From Physcomitrium patens (lineage: Eukaryota; Streptophyta; Bryopsida; Funariales; Funariaceae): a DNA stretch of 64,000 nt. The stretch covers positions 1,234,560 to 1,298,559 of the forward strand of contig NC_037269.1 of NCBI RefSeq assembly GCF_000002425.4, given 5' to 3'. The translations under genes were made by a program, and so were the position numbers. The number at the start of each line of letters is the position of its first letter. The stretch's first letter is position 1. The notes beneath the pieces are model-generated. The model saw only the letters and a list, made by a program, of their open reading frames with translations. It was not told the origin of the DNA and ran no database searches. Shown one piece after another: positions 23,675 to 35,481 of this stretch.

Positions 23675-26131
23675 ACGCTATTCAACCTTCTATTTCGATG
23701 AAGGAACTTCTAGCAATCATACCAAAGTATTGTTCTATATTGAATTCATCGTTAACACGGTGTAGACAATACAACAAAGAAGTTCTTGAGGTCAGTTTGA
23801 ATCTTGATCCAAGCGTGCCAACCATCGACATATTGATAAGCAACATTATGATTTTTGGAGTCCAAGTAGATGGTGGCTCTAGCTTTAATTTAATGAACGC
23901 AAATACAATAGATGCTTTAGACTTAGCACATTTAGTATCCACGAAATTGGTATTACGGATGCCAGATTATAGTTGGGTTAAATCAATGGATAACTTATAA
24001 AATATTCAAACCATAATTATCAATATTAAATAAAAAATAGACTATATTATTTTTTGATTACAACATTTAACTTTATCATATCTAATTTTATTGAGATGAC
24101 CTTAGCTTTATCAAGAAAAAGCCAAGAATAATTGGGATCATGGTACTTTGACAATTGCGAGAGGCAAAGACAAGATGGTGTTACAAATGTATCCAGTACA
24201 CTATCAAAGAAAATCTCAAATGCCAACATCTGAATTGACATTTGACAATGTGCTTAATTCTAATGAAGACGCCATCATATCAAAAGAGGAAGCATCCTTC
24301 GAGACAGCTCAACATCATGGAGTGGTGTACCAATGTGGAAGACCAAAAAAATATTTGATAGAAGTTCCTTGACTAAACCCTAAATCCTAAATCTTTAAAC
24401 ATGTCCATCAAAGGCAATATTGATTTAATCCAAAATATTCTCTAATGGTGAAAGAAGAATTAGATAAGCTTATTAAGATTGGTTTTATTTATCTAATATC
24501 GAATACTGAGTGGATTTTTTCAATCGTGATAGTGCCGAAGAAGAATGAAAAAATCAAAATTTATCAAGATTTTTGAAAAGTAAATGTGGTTATCAAAAAA
24601 GATTACTTTCCATTACCTTTTAAGGATAGTATATTAGACGCCATAGCAAGGTATGAATGTTATTCTTTCCTAGATGGATTTTTTGGTTATAATCAAGTTA
24701 AAATTTTAAAGAAAGATTAGTTAAAGACTACTTTCACTATGGACTAGGGAACATTTGCTTATCGTGTTATGTCATTTGGGTTATATAATACTCAAGCCAT
24801 ATTTCACAGGGTGATGACTCAGGCATTTTAGGATTACTTACAAATATTTATTGAAATATTTTTAGATGACTTTTGTACTTTCAATACAAACAGGATCATC
24901 TAAAATGTCCAAACAAATGTTTGGATCAATGTGCTACATATGGGATATTGTTGAACTCTAATAAATGCCAATTTGGTATTTTATTTAGAAAACTCTTGAG
25001 ATACATAGTTTCCACATGCGGTATTACCACTCATCTAGATAAAGTTTAGCACATAATGAACGTGCCAAGACTAGAGACAGTGTCCAGTATTTGTAGTTTC
25101 GTCGGCGATGTCAGTTATTAACGACAATTTATTCATTCGTTTCCAGTCATCTGTCAACCTCTGACTAATCTTTTAAAGAAACCTCTATTGGATAGAACCA
25201 ATCCAATTGGCACCAAAGAGTAGACAATGGCATTAGAAGAATTGAAGTGAAAATTGATATCTGCACCAATATTAGTGGCTCTTTATTGGATTAAGCCATT
25301 TTATGTGTATGTTGATGCATCCAATGTTGCTATTGGATCTGTGTTAAGTCAGAACGATGAAAAGGACTTGATTTATCCAATATATTATGTCAATCAATAA
25401 TTGGTGGCTGCCAAATGAAATTACACTACTACTACTTAGAAAGCTTTAATAGCTGGATACTAGTAGCCAACAATGTTTTTAGATGCACACCAATGTGTTT
25501 GCCAATGTGATCCGTGTCAAAAAATTGATTGACCAACTGGGACTTCTCCCATGTCATTAGTCCCAATTTTGGTCCAAGCACCATTTGAGAAATAGAGAGT
25601 TGATTTTGTTGGACCAATTGCATCAAGATCGAGACATGGATAGAAATGGTATATTTTAGTCACCACTAACTATGTAATCAAATAGGCAGAGGCTATTGCA
25701 ATACAACATGATAATGCAAACACTATCACCACATTTTTATACAAGAATATTATCACTTGATTTGGATGTCTTAAAGAATTGATTAATGATTGCGGAACCC
25801 ATTTTATTAATTTTACAATTGTAATTTTGATGGACATGTATGAGATCAAGCATAGGAAAATAACTCCATATCATCCTAGAGACAATGGACAAACGAAAAA
25901 GACCAATGGTATTTTTTACAAGATATTAACTAAGACTATTTTAAGGGTGGGCATAGATTGGGATACCAAATTATTTGCAACCTTATAAGTATATTATATA
26001 GTGTATAAAGTGACAACCAATTCTACCTCATTCAAATTGATTTATAGGTAAGAAACAATCTTATCTATAGAACTAGAAGTTTAGAGTTTATAGATTGCAG
26101 CAGATGAATAACAAAGTGATAAAGAGTCCGT
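23675..26131 (+). mobile_element. LTR-B protease, RT, RNase H and integrase fossil
   Basis: Protease: 23,698-24,000 includes FGVQVDGGSSFNLMNA, with DGG at the catalytic D-S/T-G site. RT: about 24,420-24,900 shows VIVPKKNEKIKIYQDF, YSFLDGFFGYNQ and an FLDD box. RNase H: about 25,190-25,400 includes PFYVYVDASNVAIGSVLSQN. Integrase core: about 25,540-26,130 includes INDCGTHF and ITPYHPRDNGQTKKTNG. The order is that of Ty3/Gypsy. Heavily broken. It is split from its last part by a solo LTR-A at 26,132. Confidence 0.85.
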
Positions 26132-27825
26132 TGTCATGTTGTAACATGACTATATGGTGAAAGATGATAATATGGATCTTATTATAGAAGAGCCAAGTTA
26201 AAAGAAAAGATAGAAAAATATGGATAAAAGATAGGAAGGTAGTAAAACTTTTAGTAGTAATGATTTTTAGAAAAAATAGCTTCTATTTACTTTGTAGGGC
26301 CAAAAATAAGGCAAAATGAAGTATATTGGAAAAATAAATGATATAAAAATCTTTAGGAAGAAGTTAAGAGTAAATTCTAGTAAAAATTACTTAAAAAAAC
26401 TAGATGATGATACCCAAAGAGGGCCGGTTATGAACCAGGGTCGAAATCAGATCCTGACGCACAAAACCAAGTCTCGATGACGACTCCGGGATTCTTTGGC
26501 AGATTGAAGAGTGGGATTTGATAGAAGATTGGATAAGGTTTCTATAGGCATTGATTTTGGATGTTTTGGAGTTGATATGACTTTGTAAGAGCTTTGCAAA
26601 GTCAAGGTTTGTTTCTGATGACTTGGGATTTATGAAATAAAATAGGGTTTATGTTTTGGATGATTTCAAGAGTTTTGTATTAGATCTATAGGTGAAACTT
26701 TGTAGGTCTATGGTTATAGTTTTGGTCAATGTGTATTGTAAATTTGAGCTCGATCTAACGGTTGAATTGAAGGATATTGAGGTTTAAGTGGATCAAGGTC
26801 TCAGAAAGTAGAATTTTAAATCTAGTGAGGGTTTTTAAGATTTCTTACAATCTACTAGTTGGATTGGAGTGAAACTTATGTGAGAGGATATTAGACTTAT
26901 TTTCCTATGTACGTGAGAATTTTGAGATCAATCGAATGGTGTAAAGGAGAGATATCGGCTCTAGAAGATTGGCATCAAGATTGGAGAAGGAGGCCAGCCA
27001 ATACCAGAGCACATTTTTGAAGTTATCATCAATTTGGTAACTCCGATTCTTTCAATTTTTTTTTACTTGTTTTTAACTTAAATTTTAAGAATTGTGAAAA
27101 ATTTGAGTTAATATCAATGGTTTATTCATTAGTTATTGAGGTTTAAATCTGTTGTAAGAATTACTAGGGTTTGGTTTGATTTTGGTTTAGGGTTTAGGAT
27201 TTGGATTAGGGTTTGATTTAGGATTTAGATAGGATTTGATTTAGGATTTAAGATTTGATTAGGGTTTGATTAGGGTTTTATATAGGATTTGGATTAGGAT
27301 TTTATTTAGGATTTGAATTAGGATTTGATTTAGGATTTAAGATTTGGATTAGGATTTGGTTAGGGTTTGATTTAGAATTTAGGGTTTGGTTTAGGATTTG
27401 GTTAGGATTTGGTTAGGGTTTGATTTAGGATTTGGTTTAGGATTTGATTGGGATTTGATTTAAGATTTATTTACGGTTTGATTTAGAGTTTAGGATTTTA
27501 TTAGGATTTAAGATTTAATTAGGTTTGGCCTAAAGTTTGAATGAAGCTCAATAGGATTTTAACTAGAATTAAATTAAGATTGAATTGAGATGTATTTGAG
27601 TGATATTTGTGATCCTTCTAATATTTTTTTAAGAATTCTTATTATTTGTTTGAAATTTCTTGAGATTTTTTTTAATTTAATTAAGCTTGCTTAATATTAT
27701 TATGGTCTAATTAGAGCATTGTTAGTATTCTATTAGAATTAGGATTTTTTTATTGCAATTTCTATTCTTCCTTCCACAGCTAGGTGCCCGAAGCATTGTC
27801 AAGCAAGACTTCACATATTATAACA
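26132..27825 (+). mobile_element. Solo LTR-A inserted in the LTR-B integrase
   Basis: It starts TGTCATGTTGTAACATGAC and ends TTCACATATTATAACA. Flanks are CCGT (26,128-26,131) and CTGT (27,826-27,829), a 4-bp duplication with one CpG-type transition. Integrase-coding sequence is recognisable on both sides. It is close in sequence to the solo LTR at 21,921 throughout, including the hairpin block (26,579-26,603) and minisatellite (27,155-27,510), so the two are recent relatives. Confidence 0.88.
27155..27510 (+). repeat. Telomere-like minisatellite in solo LTR-A
   Basis: Tandem imperfect TTTAGGATTTGG / TTAGGGTTTGAT units stand at the same LTR position as the array at 22,960-23,370 but differ in unit number and order. 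Confidence 0.78.
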
Positions 27826-28140
27826 CTGTACAATATCAGTTGGTAAAATTGAAAGAATTGGATGAAATTTAGGCTATTGCTCTTTCAATGAAAGAAGCTA
27901 CCTAGAAACAATAGAAGAGTTACTATGATAGTAAATTGTGACCTAAGAGTTTTATGCCCAATGATTTGATCTTGCTTTATGATAATCATTTTAATAATTT
28001 TCCAAGAAAATTTCAAATTTGATGGCATAGTGCGTATCGGGTGGTTGAAAGATTTTCTAATGGATCAATTCAATTGGAAGATTTTATAGGCCATCAATTC
28101 ACTACACGTATTAACGAGAACCATTTAAGGTTGTATTATA
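27826..28140 (+). mobile_element. LTR-B integrase C-terminal part (fossil)
   Basis: Text such as KSFMPNDLILLYDNHFNNF and SAYRVVERFSNGSIQLEDF is the typical C-terminal integrase region of plant Gypsy elements (LLYD...F..FPGKF...GPY.V....NG...L). It continues the integrase broken by the LTR at 26,132. Confidence 0.82.
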
Positions 28141-28499
28141 CTTAAAATCCGAGACAGATTTCAATTATTGGTATAGATAAACTATGGTATAGAGGCGACT
28201 GAAAAGATAGTTGAAATATAATTAATAATAAGTCAGTTGGGACGACGAGAGAAATGGATAGTATGGATATCGTGTTGTCGTTATTACCACTAGGTAAGGG
28301 AATAGGAGTGAGGTACCCATTCAAGGTCATTCTATGGTGTCATATTTTGTTGTTGTTTTTCTGTGTTACAATTTCTTGTGTTTTAAGAATATTAGAGAAT
28401 AGCATTGACGATTAGAGCTTCAAAGAGTGTGCGACATAGGAATTGCAAGTACAAAGAGAACTATGAATAGAGAGAAAAATTGACAAAATATGAAAACTA
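28141..28499 (+). other. LTR-B spacer between integrase and the extra frame
   Basis: About 360 bases without a recognisable domain. It is neither LTR nor LTR-A sequence and is presumed to be element-internal non-coding DNA. Confidence 0.5.
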
Positions 28500-30119
28500 A
28501 ATATAATTTGGAACCACCATTTGTAGTAATCGTTACTAACATGGAGCCTATGAAATTAGAGATCTGCTGGATATCAAGAAGAATATAAGATTTTTGAAAT
28601 ACACAAATATTTCAGTTCTTGCGAAGGTCAGATAGCTTGCCCTCAATTAATGTGGTATTAGTGAAAGAATACATTGCAAACTATGACCCAGAGAATGGAT
28701 CAAGCATAGTACAAGGGCGCATTATTAATATTGATGAGAATATCTTAAAAAAGGTGTTGTATCTTCCAATTGGAGAGCTTGTAATGGAGATCGGAGAATC
28801 AAGCAATTTCAGCCAAGGAAGGTTTTTCAAAAGTGGAGTATCATTATTTGAGAAGAACCAAGGTTGGTGGACGGTTGAGGCAATTATATCAGAAATCATG
28901 GAATGGTTGTGCTTTGTAATGAGGCGTTTAGGCTTATACCAACACACTACACATATATCAAGACGGTTATTATTTGCAGTAGTAGAGATGCTTGAAGAGA
29001 TGGTGTTCAATTAGGCAGCTTGTGTAGCAACCTGTATTCATGCAAAAATGGGATCCAAGCATTAAATAAGAAAGTTTACAGCGTTACTTTGTTCCAACTA
29101 TGTGTATGTAGTGATTGCATTTACATTAAGTCAAGCAATGCCAATAGTAGAGAGAAATGTACACTTGCTAGTACCTCAACCAGTTGAATGGAATTCATTG
29201 GCACTAATTGCCAATTCACGGGGTGTAGTATGTAAAATTGAGAAATTTAGTCATACATTGATACAAGAGGCAATTCCAAAAGTTGCATTGGAACCGGCTC
29301 CGATTCGTTTGATGGTAGAAGAATAGAATGAAGTCCCAATTTTGTTAGATACCAATCAATTGGCATTTTCACAGGGCCAATTATCAAAAGGTATACAACT
29401 TAAGAATGTTTTATTAAAGTACATTTCACAAATACATTGCATAGTACGAGCATTGGATGTAGAGGGTTGTGACAAACAAAAATTGAAAGCAAGCAAAAAG
29501 GTGAAATTAAAGCAGAACTAAATAATTGCAGAGAAAGAATGGATCATCTAAGCAAATGCAGAGTCTAAGTTGATATTGGAGTAGAAGTTTTTACAAAAAT
29601 AGGAAGCTTAGATGAAAGAAAAAGAAACACAACATACAGATCATGAAAGGTTAATGGAAAGAATTGCTCTAATGTCATCGGATATGGAATTTGGAACGAA
29701 AGAAAGTCAAGTACCAGTTACAAGTAGAATAGAAAAAAAGTATAGTTATTAGCATAAGAAAAAGCAAAATTGAGTGATCAATATAGATGTGAAATAGAAT
29801 AGTTGAGGGCTAAAATTGAGCCTTTGAACGCTAAGGTGACAAAATTGGAAGATGATTTAGTCAATAGTGGTCAATCCTAAGTATCGATGTTACCAGTTTT
29901 TGAAGTTCTAAAAGGAATGAATCAATATTAGCATGAGTTGGAACTAAGAGATGCCCATGTCTTTAAATTGGAGGCTCAAGTCCGTGAATTAGGAGAATAC
30001 AATGAAGACCTTTCAGCCCAGTTGAGGAAGAAGCTGATAGAAGGATTGGAGGGAGATAAAAGTTTGCATTTAGAACCAAAATTGGTGGAATCAACGACGG
30101 ATAATGCAGAAATTGAATA
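28500..30119 (+). mobile_element. Extra 3' reading frame of LTR-B (unknown protein, coiled-coil tail), fossil
   Basis: Two open stretches are visible: 28,619-29,014 (GRIINIDENILKKVLYLPIG; SEIMEWLCFVMRRLGLYQH) and 29,102-29,326 (YVVIAFTLSQAMPIVERNV). Highly charged, Glu/Lys/Gln-rich text follows to 30,119 (LEAQVRELGEYNEDLSAQLR), as in a coiled coil. The position, after integrase and before the 3' LTR on the sense strand, is where Athila/Tat-type elements carry additional frames. The N-terminal part vaguely recalls the plant transposon-associated domain with a GR-x-I/V-x-I-x-E-x-L-x-x-V-L-x-L-P pattern. No envelope or transmembrane feature is seen. Broken. Confidence 0.65.
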
Positions 30120-30230
30120 ATTGGATAGGCCAGAGGGATAGCAATTTTGTAGAGTTTTATTAAGTAGTTTTTTTTAGATATGTATTAATTCTATTTTTAC
30201 AAAGATACTATACAATTAAGAATGGAGCTA

Positions 30231-31017
30231 TGTAAAATGGATAGAAATTCATTTTTGTAAGATATGGATAAAGTAGATTAATCAGTTTTAGGGTTGTCAA
30301 TTCAGTAGGTCGGATGATTGAATTAGTTGTGAAAAACGGTTAAGTAGGGAATAACAACTAAAATGTGGAATTTCAGAAGTAAAGCATAAGTTGAAAAAGA
30401 TATGGAAAGGGCCAGACTATGATAGTCATGAACTGGGGTAAGCTTGGTACTATCTCTTTGTTTTAATTATTTTCTTTATAATTAAAGAGTAATGGATAAT
30501 TTTTAAATATTCTAAACTGAATCTATGAAATAAATCAAAGATTGATTTATGAGATATTGAGTATGTAATTAAAGTATTGTGTGATTGAATTATTATGAAA
30601 AGATTTTAGAAGTTTGTTATCAGATTTTGTGGAAGATTGATTTTGAACTGAAGATTATGATTGTTGTTAATTAAGAGTTGTGTGTGTTTTGATAGAAGAA
30701 GTTTGTGATTACAAAAAATTTGTGAAGCAAGATTGGTTGGAGTGGAAGATTATTATTTCCGATGTTGGATAGAATTTGTATAGTTTGAGCGGTCTTTTGA
30801 GAGTGCAAGATTGCACATTGTTGTTATCAGTTGATGAAGGAGTATTATTAGTGGGAGAAAGTATTATAGTATTCTTTGGTATTTTAGTGGTTTGAAATAC
30901 GATTAATTGTATGACCTTAATGTATAAGTTCATGCGGATAGTCTTTCCTTGTGTTTGAATCCCCCTCTATAGTTTTTTTTTAAAGGAATTTGTAGAATAA
31001 GTAAAACATCAATCACA
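30231..31017 (+). mobile_element. 3' LTR of the LTR-B element
   Basis: It starts TGTAAAATGGATAGAAATTC and ends CAATCACA, directly followed by the CAAAG duplication (31,018-31,022). A purine-rich stretch (AAGAATGGAG) precedes it as a possible polypurine tract. It aligns over its full length with 18,437-19,229. Confidence 0.88.
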
Positions 31018-32060
31018 CAAAGCAAGGTAAAGCTTTTGCCTTTGGACCTCATAAAATAGGATGTATGGATTCTAATATTAATGCTTATGTGATTATCTTC
31101 ATAATACCACATGTGTCTTCAAATTTAAGGCCAATTTTTAAGCCAAAGGCATACTTATTTAAATTAGTGGAGTTATTAAAGAAAGACCGCAAATGAAGAT
31201 TTAGAGCCTTTATTTGCTCTATATTCTAGTTATTGGTTTATAGTACCCAAAAAAAATAGATCATTATATTTTATTTAAGATATGTAGTCAATGAATATAA
31301 TAACTATTAGAAATGTAAGTATAGGATCTTTAATAGATGAGTTTATAGAAGTATTTGCAAGAAGCATAATTTATTCAATAGATGATTTGTATTTTTGTTA
31401 TCATCAATTTCAACTTGTATATAGAAGTAGAGATTTTAGCAATAATGAAAATACCACTTAGGCTACTTAAAATATATAGTCTTCTTCTAAGTGCTACTAA
31501 TTCAATTGCACATATGATGAATAGGATAAACAAGGTATTAATAGACTTTATTCTTGAAAGAACTATATCTTTTCTAAATGATAATTCTATCAAAGGATGT
31601 AAAGAAGAAAAAAAAGATGATACTTTAAATAAAAGAAGGTGTTGTAAGTATGTTGTTGATCATATACAAGATTATAAAAAGATTTTATTGTGACTTGAAG
31701 AAGTTCATCTTACAATTTTGAGAGAAAAATATACATTTGAAATACAAGAAGTTATTATTGTTGGACATTTTTATGGATTTTATAGGAAAATATGAGATCC
31801 AAGTAAAATTAATACAATTGGAAGGGCAAAGGATACATGTAACTCTTTAATAGAAATACATAGGTTTTTAGAGGCTTATATGTTTTATCATTTATGGATA
31901 CTTCATTATACTCATATGAAAGATCCATTGTATAAATTATTATATTGTTAAGAGAGCAAGACTTCTTAGAAAAATATAGGATCTTTAATCACAAGTAGGT
32001 TACAAGAAGGCACAATGTTGTCTTTAATGAAATCAAATGTAAAAGGTAGTCCTAAGGCTA
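31018..32060 (+). mobile_element. LTR-A reverse transcriptase fossil, continuation of the interrupted element
   Basis: It resumes right after the CAAAG duplication with GKAFAFGPHKIGC and IIFIIPHVSSNLRPIF, the N-terminal RT text also found on the minus strand near 10,000. Palm-like text at 31,382-31,693 (MNRINKVLIDFILERTISF) and thumb-like text near 31,720-31,800 follow. Similarity fades at about 32,060. RNase H, integrase and the 3' LTR of this copy are not found. Broken. Confidence 0.8.
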
Positions 32061-32269
32061 GGTATAATTTATAGATTAATTTCATTCTTATACTAAAATA
32101 TACACAACCTCTAACTCTAATCTCAAATTCAAATCTTCTTTCACTAAAATATCTATAACTTATTATTAATAATTTAATCTAAACAAAATTTAGCTCATTG
32201 AGAATAAAATAAATAAAAATAAATAAATAAAATCCAATAAATAGCATAAAAATTCTAAAATATTCTTAA

Positions 32270-32660
32270 AATTTATTGCCCAAAAACTTAAGCAACTCCC
32301 TTCTATAAATTTGCTTAGATTTCTTTCTTTATAGCTTCATTTTTTATAAGCCATGGCTTCTTGAAAAGCTCACAATCAAATCTAGCTTCTTTTAAATTTT
32401 AATACAAAGATAAAAATACAAGAAGTAGCATAGAAAAAGCCAAACTAGTGTTGAATCTCCCCTTTTAAAAATTCTAGCAATCTCCTTCCTACAAATTTGC
32501 TTGGATCTCCTTCTTTACAACTCCATTCTTTGCATGCTATAGCTTTAGTGAAAAGCTCACAACTAGATCTAGCTTCTTTTTAACTATAAATATAAAAAGA
32601 TAAAAATATAAGAAGTGGCATAAAAAATCTAAATTAGCATTGAATCACTTTTCTCAAAAA
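32270..32660. repeat. Tandem duplication of a ~185-bp unit
   Basis: CTTCTATAAATTTGCTTAG near 32,300 recurs as CTTCCTACAAATTTGCTTGG near 32,485. Both are followed by a copy of AAAAGCTCACAA(T/C)(C/T)A, AATCTAGCTTCTTTT and AAATATAAGAAGTGGCATA. A third unit begins at about 32,655 (AAAAATTCTAGTG). Family unknown. Confidence 0.65.
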
Positions 32661-32899
32661 TTCTAGTGAAAACAAAAAATCCTACTTGAATCCAAAACCT
32701 CTCTCTTAACTTTCTTCCAATATTTTCTTTGAATCATAATATAGTCAAGTATCTATCTTAAAAGATAATATCCTCAAGTTCAAATAATCCATTCAAGTCA
32801 ATAATCTCTTATTCTAAATTCTATTTAAATTTATAAATATATTAGCATTATATTCCTCTTCTCCTATCAATAAAAATAATTACCTTCCAAATAACTTTG

Positions 32900-35481
32900 A
32901 TGCACTTAAATTAAGTATATCAGAATACTCACCTCTTCTAAACTTGTATATATTTTGGTATGTACTAAAGAATTAGAGCATAATACTATTGTCATTATAA
33001 TCAGAGTCATTGTGAATTATATCACTTTTAAACCATTGATCAAAATATTGAGGCTCAAAAGCCTCTAAATCTTCCATATAATTCATATCATCTTACTTCT
33101 TAAAGATTTTAATTTGCTTTCTTACAATCCTAATCTTTAATGATGTCTCATCTAATTTTCGAAGAAAATGAGTTGCATTATTATGCATTTCAACTACCAC
33201 ATAGGATCCAAACCAACATCATACAAATTTATAAAGAGTAGAATATTGGTGCATCAAATTACTATCATAAATCAAAATCCAATCACCTTATTAATTGGCT
33301 TAGGACTTAATTGATGAATTTTATCAAACCTCTCTTTATTATTCAATCTTGTTGCCTTAAGCTTCTCCATAGCAACCTGATGATGCTTAGAAAATCTTTC
33401 TAGTTAGCAAATTCAAAGTTCCAATAATCTTTTTCTATAAATGCTAATCCTTTAAGACAAAAACAACCAAGATGAAATAAACTCCCCTATAGGCAATAAG
33501 GGCTTTTGTTCTAACATCAACTCTATTGGCATATAATTAATAATTGTGTTATGAATAGTCCTATTTATCTATAAAGCAAATGATAAAAACTTAGGCCACA
33601 ACCTTGTTTGTTCTCTACATGCCTTGACCAAAGCTTAAATGATTAGAAGGTGCCTTTTTTTTACTCTTACTATTTGCTTTGAAGTTATAAGAAATAGTCA
33701 ATTTCAATTGTACCTCATACCTTGTGAAAAAATCACGCCTCTTTGTTGTATCAAGTTTACCTTGATTTACTTTCATTCTTCCAATGTTTCCATAGTGATA
33801 TATAATATCTTCTAAAACAAACCAACACATCATCTCCTTCAAAATTGATCATCACATTGATCTCCTCCACTTGTGAAAAATGCAAAGCCTTTAACTAAGT
33901 CTCTATATTTTTCTTGTACAAGAATTTCTTTCTTTCTTTACTACCAAGCCTTAGATAACATATCTGCTACCAAATTTTTATTATCCTTGACATGCACCAA
34001 ATTCCTTATTCCAAACCTAATTGCAAATCAATTACCTTCTTTATTATCTTGTCTAATAGTCTATCTAATTGCTATAGAACTTTTATCAATTCTTTCTATC
34101 ATTGATCTTTTACAATTATGGTCTACTTATCTTAATACTAATAGAGTTTTTAAAACCATCTTTAATCCATTTATAACCAATTCTTATTCTTTAAGGCATA
34201 TAATTTTTTTTTTCAATAATCAATATAAAGACACTGTAATATAAACATAAAGAAGAATTCATATATGATAAAATACACAAGGATCCAAAAATCTTCTTAT
34301 CTTGGTGGTGCTCTTATATACTTTCATTCTTATTATGGCATCTATCTTATCCGGATTTGGTTTTTTTTCATAACTTCCTCATAAAGGTTCAACAACCACA
34401 ATTTCTTTAAATTTAAATGTAAATTTTTTAAAGAATAAAATGAATTTTACTTCTTCAAGTCTTTTCAAAATGCACTCTAAATCTTTAATATATTCCTTTA
34501 TAAATGTATAATATCCATCCTCTCTCAAAGTCAAATTCTTAGTTTCATCCTTCCAACTTATTATTGGAATATCATCCAAAAAAGATATGGTCTTCTCTAG
34601 TACAAATTTTCTTAAAATTTGATTTATTGCATATTATATATGAGCCATAAAATTAGTTGCACCTTGCGACAAGGTATACATGCATATTAGATCCAAATGA
34701 GTCTTTATAGTAGTTAGATTCTTATTCTCTTTTGCTAAATAAAATTGATCATAACTTGAATATAAATCACAACTAGAGTAAATGGCATATCTTAGAAAAG
34801 CTTTCGCTACTTCATCTACCACTAATTTAGATTCTATATTCTTAATAGTCACCTTATTGAGCAATTGCATGTCTTAAATGAACCTAAGTACCTCAGACTT
34901 TTTTAGCATAGTGAATCATTGATTAGAATAAGATATAATAGATGGTTCAAGAATACCTATCTTCACCTTTTTTTTAACAAATCTATCAATTTAGAAAGCA
35001 AAGTCTTTGGCACCAAAATAGGCTTCAAGTCCCAAGGTACATGTGGAATAGTAAAAATAACTATAGGTACTACTATGCTAGGATCCACACAATTATTTTT
35101 TTATGTACAAAAACAAAAGTTTTACTATATTTAGAAAGTATCTCTAGAAACTTCTTTTTTTCTACTTTGGTCAAAAAATCATCCCTTCCAATCTTAAACT
35201 TACTCAAAGACTCCTTAGTAAACTTGTAATCAATCTTTCTTGACTCTTTTAATCTTGGCTCCATAATAGCTTGTTTGATGTGTTCTTTGGTATCTTAAGG
35301 CAATTGAGTTGTCACAAGATTCACCTTCTTGGCTATAGTTTTATACTTAGCCTGTACAATAGTCTCTTACAATATCACATGACTATCAATTACTCCAAGC
35401 CTCTTAAAAAATTCTAAAATCTCTTTATATATTTGCTTTGACTGAAGCTCCACAATATTAACTCTACTTCCATGCATACGC
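32900..35481 (-). mobile_element. LTR-A-family pol fossil: integrase and reverse transcriptase
   Basis: Read leftwards from 35,481: a pol linker (35,367-35,480; SRVNIVELQSKQIYKEILEF), then the RT N-terminal region at 35,073-35,264 (KIGRDDFLTKVEKKKFLEIL). RT palm text follows at 34,634-34,870 (SSYDQFYLAKENKNLTTIKT) and 34,379-34,579, and integrase-like text at 33,615-33,842 (LEDIIYHYGNIGRMKVNQGK). It is a diverged relative of the pol at 7,079-10,071. The left boundary is not clear. Many interruptions; split at 35,482 by a solo LTR. Confidence 0.8.

Larger units (their letters stand above)
18437..31017 (+). mobile_element. Full-length LTR-B Gypsy element, nested and broken
   Basis: Two ~0.79-kb LTRs (18,437-19,229 and 30,231-31,017) bound gag, protease, RT, RNase H, integrase and an extra 3' frame. 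A perfect 5-bp duplication CAAAG flanks it (18,432-18,436 and 31,018-31,022), inside the RT-coding part of an LTR-A element. Removing two later solo LTR-A insertions leaves about 9.1 kb of its own sequence. By eye the two LTRs differ at roughly one base in nine over the first 300 bases, mostly transitions. That means an age of several million years at usual plant rates, though cytosine deamination inflates it. It has tens of interruptions. Confidence 0.88.

Noticed and set aside
33873-34244. 123-codon plus-strand open frame
   Set aside because: It lies opposite decayed minus-strand pol, has a composition typical of the antisense of AT-rich coding DNA, and shows no domain.
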